Shown: positions 58,763 to 64,000 of the stretch, piece after piece | Position numbering within the stretch: the first letter of the stretch is position 1 | Layout of the letters: every line of letters starts with the position of its first letter | NCBI GenBank assembly: GCA_030867875.1 | Contig: JAOWCC010001589.1 | Span: 142,511,745-142,575,744 of the forward strand | From: Actinernus sp. WN-2022 | Lineage: Eukaryota > Cnidaria > Anthozoa > Actiniaria > Actinernidae | Direction: 5' to 3' | DNA: 64,000 nucleotides | Notes under the pieces: model-generated | Database searches by the model: none | What the model saw: the letters and a program-made list of their open reading frames with translations, nothing else | What the model was told of the DNA's origin: nothing | Translations under genes and position numbers: made by a program

Positions 58763-58796
<34 letters not shown>

Positions 58797-60441
58797 AAAC
58801 GTTAAATGGTCGGCCCCTAACAAGCATTTTGGCCACCAATTAAACAGGCTGAAACTACCTTTTCACAGGGTCTTAGAAACTTTCGATTTTCGGGCACGCG
58901 TACCCGGAACATTACCATTTACATAGAGCAGATTTCGTATTTATGAGTGGGACAAACTACACCACTGACTACAGCACGGTTACCGTACGGCATGCTGTGA
59001 CGTTAATTGAAATGGTTTACCATTGTTTTTCTCCTGCTGATCCAATCAAATCACATAACTACGGCACGGCACATCTACAGCACGGTTACGGACATGCCGT
59101 AGTTTGTCACACTCATACGTAATCTGCTCTAACAAAAATAAGGGGTGCCGTGCAAAAAATATTGGACACTTGTACCGTGCCCGATTCCAACTATGACAGC
59201 ATGACTGTTCCATGCAAATAGTTTATTTACCGAGTATTAATATAGAAGTAGAAAATAGTAACCTTAACGCGTACGCAGATATGTGCTATCAGTTGAACCA
59301 CATTTTCACCTCCATAATCTAGGTTACATTCCTCCCAACCTCGGTGCAAACATCAAGACCGTGAAATGGCTGCCTCAGAATGACCTTCTAGCCAACAAAA
59401 AGCTGCGGGTTTTCGTTTCCCATGTGGGACAGAACAGCCTGTACGAGTCATCTTGGCGTGGAGTCCCATTGGTTGCTGTGCCCTTATTCGCTGATCAGCC
59501 TGATAATGCCATTCTTGTAGAAGAGAAAGGCCTGGGCCTGAGGGTCAATATACATACTGTTACCGCTGACCAGCTGTACAAAACCATTCGACGAGTCATC
59601 GACGAACCAAGGTCTGATATTTAAAAAAATCGTAGTGAAATATTTCCACTTGCTAAAACATCTACTTCTTTGCTGCCCTTGAGCATGGTGCCACTTCTTG
59701 CGATTATTATTTTTGTGTTGCAATCATTCAGTATGTAATCCTCCATAAAACAACTTAGGGAGCGGTCAGTAATTATTGGGGAGGAGGGTTACTAAGTTTT
59801 GATCAATTCGGGCCTAAAAATTGTGGCCCTCCCTCAAACCAGGGCTTAAAATATATTGACCTCCCCTAATCGTGCGCCAAGAATTTTGTGACCGTCCGCC
59901 TGTTTGTTGCCCATTTCATACCACGTGATAGTTCTTCAGAGGATGTAATAAAGTACAAGAATGATATATATCTTTTCACTGAACCATTTGGAACATTCAA
60001 AATCGTGAACCTCCCCCTTGTCTGCGCTCAAAAAAATGTGACCCTCCCCAAACCGGCGCCCAAAAACATGTGACCCTCCCCCCCCAAAAAAAAATAGTAG
60101 CCCCCCCCCCCAATAATTACTGACCACTCCCATAAAACATTAAGTGTTAAATATTCTTCAGGTTTAAAGCCAACGCCGAGCGCATATCCCTTCTGATGAA
60201 CGACCGTCCGCGTACACCGGTACAGGAAGCAGCTGATTGGGTGGAGTATACTCTACGTCATGGACGCCTGACACATCTACGCCCCTACTCTGTCCACCTG
60301 ACTTGGTACCAGTACTTCCTGGTGGATGTGATGCTCTTCCTGGCCCTCGTTCTCGTGCTGGTTGTCATGGTGATCAGACTGATATGGAGATGTGTGTGCC
60401 GGTTGTGTTGTAGGCGACCACAGAAAACCAAGACACAGTAG
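49666..60441 (+). CDS. UDP-glycosyltransferase (UGT/GT1 family), five exons
   Basis: Splicing 49666-49824, 56141-56753, 57894-58100, 59323-59611 and 60162-60441 gives 1548 nt, 515 residues and a stop, close to the usual 520-530. The protein should move a sugar from a UDP-sugar to a small lipophilic acceptor in the ER lumen. Seen in order: signal peptide (1-23), GGSQYLGMKRISEELASRGHEVT at 33-55 (acceptor domain start), ITDCL (134-138, with the family's conserved Asp at 136), the UGT signature WLPQNDLL (342-349) through SHVGQNSLYES (359-369) to FADQPDN, a membrane anchor (about 474-494), and a basic tail ending KTKTQ, a KxKxx ER-retrieval motif. Odd: residue 36 is Gln where vertebrate UGTs have the catalytic His, and HGG is HVG. 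All introns have GT-AG ends; phases 0, 1, 1, 2. Confidence 0.9.
50045..50090. repeat. Hairpin in UGT intron 1
   Basis: 'gttagtgaacgacgggcaaa' and its inverse (one mismatch) are separated by 6 nt. Confidence 0.75.
50091..51106. other. UGT intron 1, AT-rich part
   Basis: Contains a two-fold repeat around 50450 and 50590 ('ttataggagttatgtgat') and an inverted motif around 50800-50915 ('agtgttttatcaag', 'ctcgataaaacac'). Confidence 0.5.
51107..51235 (+). CDS. Possible small exon or ORF in UGT intron 1
   Basis: 43 codons, MQEEPALEGFGVVVYLDKVK then DLESDVTDMTADSKCLAP, with a gtaagt donor-like site overlapping the stop. Acidic and helical in look. It could be a first exon of a separate or transposon-derived gene; I recognise no family and see no partner exon. 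Confidence 0.25.
   Translation: MQEEPALEGFGVVVYLDKVKDLESDVTDMTADSKCLAPAQNM
51236..52170. other. UGT intron 1, no feature recognised
   Basis: No ORF, inverted repeat or known family noted. Confidence 0.4.
52171..52411 (-). mobile_element. tRNA-derived SINE, most complete copy
   Basis: Read on the minus strand: a head with A-box-like 'gtgcagtggttaagcgc' and B-box-like 'agattcaatctccgg', then the body ('cttgctccgagggttttcac', 'aattcgatctgtggattagc', 'cgggtcctggcttcgatcag') and the tail 'gttagaaatt'. Other copies: 16250, 38395, 40267, 60823 and 61097. Confidence 0.8.
52964..53008. repeat. Perfect hairpin, 20-bp arms
   Basis: 'gtttcccatcaaaatttcat' + TTTTT + its exact inverse, within UGT intron 1. 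Confidence 0.85.
53368..54792. repeat. 44-bp minisatellite, 32.4 copies, in UGT intron 1
   Basis: The unit begins 'gccgacttgaatctgttacc' and continues 'gctagctcctctactcatta' + 'ctca'. The register is exact over the whole array (for example, lines 53461, 54121 and 54781 begin at the same base of the unit). Almost all variation is at two sites (ctgctg, ctgctt, ctactc, ctgctc) and is arranged in blocks. 44 is not a multiple of three and stops occur in every frame, so it is not coding. Confidence 0.95.
55163..55403. mobile_element. TIR element in UGT intron 1
   Basis: 'gggcctggttgttcgaaggc' and 'attaagctaa' at the left, with inverse 'ttagcgctaatctggcttcg' and 'aacaactgg' at the right. Confidence 0.6.
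55404..55770. repeat. Diverged relative of the TTAA element at 61354
   Basis: 'caacccaacgactatacaaa', 'cacataccaaggaa', 'caatggtccgtaatt', 'aaactaatttattcccc' and 'acgtcacaaattac' recur in the same order at 61370-61690. Confidence 0.75.
55895..56015. repeat. G-rich tandem duplication with 22-G run, upstream of UGT exon 2
   Basis: 'gcaaaatgatgaattctggg' + 'acattt' is repeated at 55931 and 55993, each preceded by a G tract. It lies within 250 bp of the exon 2 acceptor. Confidence 0.75.
56141..56753 (+). CDS. UGT exon 2 (main acceptor-binding domain)
   Basis: Acceptor cctgcag, then VTLLVSSIQKLAPSDKVKHG and on to FALDYPHPVLP. Donor gtgagt at 56754, phase 1. A C-rich tract lies 40-50 bp upstream of the acceptor, and the G-rich tandem repeat at 55905-56010 sits just before it. 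Confidence 0.88.
56963..57216. mobile_element. G-tract TIR element in UGT intron 2
   Basis: Ends 'cttccaaacctgcccatcca' and inverse 'gttgggtaggttggaag', an internal 'gtggggcat'/'atgccccac' pair and a run of about 22 G at 57175-57196. Confidence 0.7.
57217..57893. other. UGT intron 2 remainder
   Basis: A short (CTGT)n-like stretch at about 57549-57568; nothing else recognised. Confidence 0.4.
57894..58100 (+). CDS. UGT exon 3 (start of UDP-sugar-binding domain)
   Basis: Encodes (G)HKLIGPVNIQPPKPLP, then GVIIVSFGSNVASAL and KVIWRLT. The donor gtacac lies directly after the ACAG of 58097-58100. Confidence 0.88.
58559..58817. mobile_element. Harbinger-like MITE in UGT intron 3, TAA target
   Basis: TIRs GGGGCCGACCATTTGACTTT and inverse, flanked by TAA (58556-58558, 58818-58820). 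It contains a C run of about 31 (58764-58794) and direct 'gcaggattttttttg' motifs. Confidence 0.82.
58925..59130. mobile_element. TIR element in UGT intron 3
   Basis: 'agagcagatttcgtatttat' and 'gagtgggacaaactac' with inverse 'gtagtttgtcacactcatac' and 'gtaatctgctct'. Inner repeated 'ctacagcacggttac'. Confidence 0.75.
59323..59611 (+). CDS. UGT exon 4 (UGT signature)
   Basis: Acceptor aatctag. Encodes (G)YIPPNLGANIKTVKWLPQND through DNAILVEEKGLGLRV to RRVIDEPR. Donor gtctga (GT kept, weak consensus), phase 2. Confidence 0.88.
59758..60131. mobile_element. Harbinger-like MITE in UGT intron 4
   Basis: TIRs GGGAGCGGTCAGTAATTATT and inverse (one mismatch). Flanks are TTA and ATA, so the target duplication is imperfect. 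Interior 'gtgaccctcccc' motifs are repeated. It ends 30 bp before the exon 5 acceptor. Confidence 0.75.
60162..60441 (+). CDS. UGT exon 5 (membrane anchor and cytosolic tail)
   Basis: Acceptor attcttcag. Encodes (R)FKANAERISLLMNDRP, ADWVEYTLRHG, the anchor YFLVDVMLFLALVLVLVVMV and the Cys/Arg-rich tail ending KTKTQ, with stop TAG at 60439. Confidence 0.9.
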
Positions 60442-60600
60442 AAGCCTTATTTCTGATAAGTTTCGTGTCGATATTGCTACTTACGCTAAAGCATTTTCTT
60501 ATACAATTTTTCATCAATCAAAAACTGGAACAGTTTACCCTTTGACATTGTAATCAGTACCAATTGGTGGCTGTACAAATGCCACACGTCCACCTCGTGA

Positions 60601-60606
60601 AATAAA
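60601..60606 (+). terminator. Likely UGT polyadenylation signal
   Basis: AATAAA 160 nt after the UGT stop codon; the 3' UTR would be short. Confidence 0.5.
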
Positions 60607-60822
60607 ACTGATCTATTTTTACACTGATGCAATCCGTTTTTAATGAATGATTTCAACTTGGTTTCCTGAACTAATCTGTCGATGTTTTTTTTACTTTTAA
60701 ATAACTTATCGGAAAAGAAATTCAAGGGGAGCAGTTTTCTTAATACATTGATTGCTTTCACTATTTACTCTACCCTGAAAAATGCCTCCCGTATACATTT
60801 ATTACCTGGGGCGGATGGTTAC

Positions 60823-60948
60823 CGGAGTGGCGCAGTAGTTAAGCGCTTCGCCTCTCACTTCTGTGGCCCAGGTTCGATTCCCGGACGCGGTCGGGTCGTG
60901 ACTTTGATCAGCCCTATGGTTATTTCTGGTCTCGTTAGAAGTTCAGAG
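60823..60948 (+). mobile_element. SINE with intact tRNA-like head, internally deleted
   Basis: A box TGGCGCAGTAG, B box GGTTCGATTCC (60871-60881), then directly the tail 'gatcagccctatggttattt' + 'ctggtctcgttagaa'. The central body is missing. Confidence 0.78.
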
Positions 60949-61096
60949 TTCTGTGAGAGGGCGTTCGTTAAGGGACCCCGACCCAATTGCCGAACGTCTT
61001 TGTTTTCTATTTTTCAACCGGACGAGAGAAAAGGGGTACGATCGAAACCCCCAGACCCCTGGATCCACCACTGATTGCACGCACTGTTTACTTTGA

Positions 61097-61333
61097 ATTT
61101 CTAACGGACTTGAAACAGCCATCGAGGCTGATCAAAGCCAGGACCCGGCTAAACCACAGATAGAATTGGAATTTAGCGCGGTAATTTATGTGGAGGATGG
61201 AAAACCGGAGACCCAGAGAAAAACCCTCGGAGCTAGGGGGATATACCAACAAACTCAACCCACACATGGCGCCGCATCCGGGGATCGAACATGGGCCAAA
61301 GAGATGAGAGGCGAGGCACTTAACCACTGCGCA
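61097..61333 (-). mobile_element. SINE copy, minus strand
   Basis: Mirror orientation to the copy at 60823, with the full body and a head showing 'gatgagaggcgaggcactta' + 'accactgcgc' on the plus strand. Confidence 0.78.
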
Positions 61334-61353
61334 TTAAATTCTATATTTCTTAA

Positions 61354-61818
61354 AGGGAACTTAACCCAAAATCAACCCAACGTCTTTACAAAGATGTATT
61401 CTAAAGAAATAAGTTCTGCTATTTTATTTTTCTGTGTTGCGCGTCTATGAGGAGAAAATTAGTCTCCAAGTTCGATTTTCCGCTGAAGAATCTATATTGT
61501 GTGGCGGCTCAATTCAGTGCAAATTTTCCCATAACGTACGTCACACATACCAAGGAAGAATGATCACACCTCTAGCACAAAGAAAACACAATGGTCCGTA
61601 ATTGGAAGCATTAGTCCTGCTATTCAATGTCGGGGACAGCATGGCAAAACTAATTTATTCCCCATATACTACGTCACAAATTACGAGACTTGAGCCGTCT
61701 GTAAGTAAGGTTTTCGGATTTTCTCTTCGTAGACGCGCAACACAGAACAATTAAATAGCAGGACCTATTTATTTCGAATATATGTTTGTATAGACATTGG
61801 GTTGATTTTAGTTCCCCT
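61354..61818. mobile_element. TTAA-flanked TIR element, 465 bp
   Basis: Ends AGGGAACTTAACCCAAAATC and inverse of AGGGGAACTAAAATCAACCC, flanked by TTAA (61350-61353, 61819-61822). piggyBac- or Kolobok-like by target. Confidence 0.75.
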
Positions 61819-61829
61819 TTAAGAATAGT

Positions 61830-62165
61830 CAGGAGCCCATTACCAGGAGCTTCCATCTCCCATACTAGGTCTGTGAGTCAACGTATGACCGGATTGAGCT
61901 ATATTTAGAACAGATTTCACCGGAGTTCACGTCCCTATACTTTGGGAATCCAATCAAACCATAGTCAGGACAATGCAGCGTTAGTAAAATCATTTCAAAG
62001 AACAATAGATCATTCTTAATCTCGATAATTACGGCAAGCATATGCACGATCGCAGCAGAGTCAGAAGGCAGTTACCCGGGAAATATGTTCTAAAAATAGC
62101 TCAAACCGGTCATACGTTGACTCACGGGTATAGTATATATGGACGCTCCTGGTAATGGGCTCCTG
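61830..62165. mobile_element. 336-bp TIR element with GAATAGT target duplication
   Basis: About 85-bp arms: 'caggagcccattaccaggag', 'gtgagtcaacgtatgaccgg' and 'gagctatatttagaaca' mirrored at the right. Flanked by GAATAGT (61823-61829, 62166-62172). It is inserted immediately beside the previous element. Confidence 0.8.
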
Positions 62166-63524
62166 GAATAGTACACGAAATTCTGTCACTGAAAATGTCT
62201 ACAATTGGAGATATGATTTTTCAAAGAGAAGCACACCAGAGCCGAATTTTGTATAGTAATCCGCTGCTTCACAATGGCCTACGGACCCGGGATAGAGTTA
62301 TGGGAAAAATGCGAGTGCGCAGGCGTGAAATCGCGAGGCCGTGCATGACCAAGGAACAACGACGGAGAGATAGGGAAAGGCACAAAACAACACAACACCT
62401 GCAGGGTCCTTCTAATGAATTACAGGGTATGCCATCTAAATATAGGTTACAGGTTCCTTACCAAAATTATACCCGCAACCAAAAATCCCCTATCCCGCAA
62501 CTTCAACCCTTCTTAATTGTACAAATGCCGGTTTGAAACCGACTAAGAGATTTGAATCAGAGTTTTTCTGCCAGAGTTCCACTCCAGTCCAGGGTGCTTT
62601 AGACCAAAATGTCCGAACAGCTCGCCGCGCTCCCGCAACTTTCTGAACTTGAGTGCAGTGCTCGATCATTTGGGCTGAGCTTCATCCCATGTGACGGGCA
62701 ACCTCTTCCTTCGACTAGCGCCAAGGAACCTGAGAAGTATCGCCGTACCCCTCCTGAAACATGTACGTAAAGCCTCTCTTGTACGGCCGACACCAGCAAA
62801 GGGCCGTTGACAACGAGATGTTTCTTAGAACTATAGTATTGGGCGTAAGAGAAATCTGTCACACAGGTTTTTACAGGTCCACATAAAATTGATGCATTAA
62901 CGTCATAAAAGACATATTAATTATATATATAAATGTCAGTAATAGTAATTGTTACATAGCGAAGAGAAGTTTTAGCCAAACATATTCGATATATTTTTCC
63001 GCCGACATTCCGAAAATTTTAGCAAAGTATTTACGACAATTTCCGCCCGTACCGAATTGTTCTGAATACCGAAAAGTTTAGACAACCTTTCACCCGAACA
63101 GATATTCAGCCGAAATTGTCGATACCCGGTTAACGCATGCATGCCGCTGTAGCTATTGGGATTTGAAACTCCCAGAACGGAATATTCTTTCAGCCAATTG
63201 CCCTATATCATTATGACGTTAAATCAAAACAATCTATTGTTTAAACGCTAAGGATCACGGTCGTGGGAGGGGGACAAAACAGCAACAACACAAAGGAAAT
63301 CGCTATCAAATGCATTTTGTAGAACGTTGTTTAGCGGTAACAGCCACCAAATACGGTAAATATTGTGGGATAAACATTGATACGGCTGATATCTGGAAAC
63401 CAGACAATTCAAAGTTATTTTTTTCTCAGCAGAGCAGATTTAGTTCAAAATTCTATTGTTCATGTCGATTCTGTCCCCCTCGTAAACAAGCCGTGACGTC
63501 ATAATGATATCTCTTGCTCACTGA
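62166..63524. other. No gene recognised
   Basis: Contains a 113-residue basic frame (62195-62536, MSTIGDMIFQREAHQSRILY...) without a recognised domain, and 63190-63280, the inverse of 37405-37485. Confidence 0.4.
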
Positions 63525-63634
63525 AGCCAGTCTGCACGATGTGTAACCGCTGGTCCAAGGAGTCCAGTCTCCTTGGGGTCGCCATGAATGCAGCGAATTA
63601 AGTAAACAACTCGGATGATAATCGTTGTTTCAAC

Positions 63635-63772
63635 ATGGCGTCATGTACTATGCTGATGACAATTGTGATGATGCTGTCGTCTCTCGCATTTTTCTTTATT
63701 CAGCCTTCAAAAGCAGCCAAATATATACATGCAAGATCGTGGGTTACCCGATGTTTGGAGGCAGTCAGTATC
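63635..63772 (+). pseudogene. Broken duplicate of UGT exon 1
   Basis: It shares the leader 'agtaaacaactcggatgata' and the coding start (MASCTMLM, then an inserted TIV, MMLSSLAF...IQPSKAA) with the exon at 49666. A 14-bp AT-rich insertion after SKAAK shifts the frame, and the exon is cut after '...ggcagtcagtatct' by the SINE that follows. The presence of leader and exon implies a segmental duplication of the UGT locus, not retrocopying. Confidence 0.82.
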
Positions 63773-63925
63773 TTAAAGAATGTGATGTAAAGTGGTAAGC
63801 TGTAGTGCTAAGTGTGCACGCCCTACGAGGGAAAGAGAAAAAACATCTGACCCAAGTGGGACTCGAACCCAACGACCTCCAGGTTGCATGTCTGGCGCTC
63901 TACCAACTGAGCTATCAAGTCAGAT
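63773..63925 (-). mobile_element. tRNA-headed SINE of a second family
   Basis: Downstream of the tRNA-like head (minus strand) comes 'agatgttttttctctttccc' + 'tcgtagggcgtgcacactta' and a tail 'catcacattctttaa' that terminates inside the broken UGT exon. Confidence 0.6.
63849..63921 (-). tRNA. tRNA-like sequence, TGC anticodon position (probably SINE head)
   Basis: Read on the minus strand it forms a cloverleaf: a 7-bp acceptor (GACTTGA with TTGGGTC, wobbles included), D stem GCTC/GAGC, anticodon stem CCAGA/CCTGG with one mismatch, and T loop TTCGAGT with a four-pair stem. A box TAGCTCAGTTGG and B box GGTTCGAGTCC are exact. The anticodon position would read TGC (Ala), but position 33 is A, not the universal T, and the sequence runs on into a SINE body, so a functional tRNA is unlikely. 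Confidence 0.55.
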
Positions 63926-64000
63926 GAGAGCAATCGTGGGTATTGGTGCGTTTTATGGGGTCACGGCGCGCGATTATATATCTATATGTAGTTATAATAT

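Noticed and set aside
62195..62536. 113-residue basic ORF
   Set aside because: Not excluded, but there is no domain, no codon or splice support, and it begins right beside a TIR element; described only as part of the unassigned stretch.

Overview
This is a eukaryotic, AT-rich, repeat-dominated stretch of an animal genome. The split UDP-glycosyltransferase gene, the LicD/fukutin-type gene, the GIY-YIG Penelope-like element, several LINE families, tRNA-derived SINEs and dozens of small terminal-inverted-repeat (TIR) elements fit an anthozoan cnidarian (stony coral or sea anemone). That assignment is inference from gene and repeat content; no ribosomal or mitochondrial marker is present.

Layout. 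1-1361: 3' half of a LINE. 1369-10935: two long tandem copies and one short third copy of a segment. Each copy carries a pair of tiny minus-strand exons that together encode a 28-residue coiled-coil module. The intron between modules holds a decayed Merlin (ISXO2-like) transposon, and the two long copies have since received different insertions. 11490-12803: Penelope-like element, minus strand. 13070-31300: no convincing host gene; a mosaic of foldback and TIR elements, several with readable target-site duplications (pogo-like TA, TTAA, Harbinger-like TTA, 8-bp and 9-bp types), SINE pieces, G/C homopolymers and a 1.9-kb long-TIR element. 31352-32284: an intronless LicD/fukutin-like type II membrane protein on the minus strand. 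34343-36425 and 40345-42350: two 5'-truncated LINEs. 42350-49600: more repeats, including a hAT-like element and a Penelope fragment.

49666-60441: a complete five-exon UDP-glycosyltransferase on the plus strand (515 residues by my splicing). It has a signal peptide, the UGT signature, a C-terminal membrane anchor and a KxKxx ER-retrieval tail. The usual catalytic histidine is a glutamine, and the HGG of the signature is HVG. Intron 1 contains 32.4 copies of a 44-bp minisatellite; every later intron contains a TIR element. 63599-63780: a duplicated, frameshifted and SINE-broken copy of UGT exon 1, which suggests a tandem UGT array continuing off the window.

The two confident host genes (LicD-like, UGT) would both act in the secretory pathway on glycans or small acceptors, but nothing in the sequence links them functionally. 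The most unusual structure is the exon-pair coiled-coil amplification at 6.5-10.9 kb, whose parent gene I cannot name.
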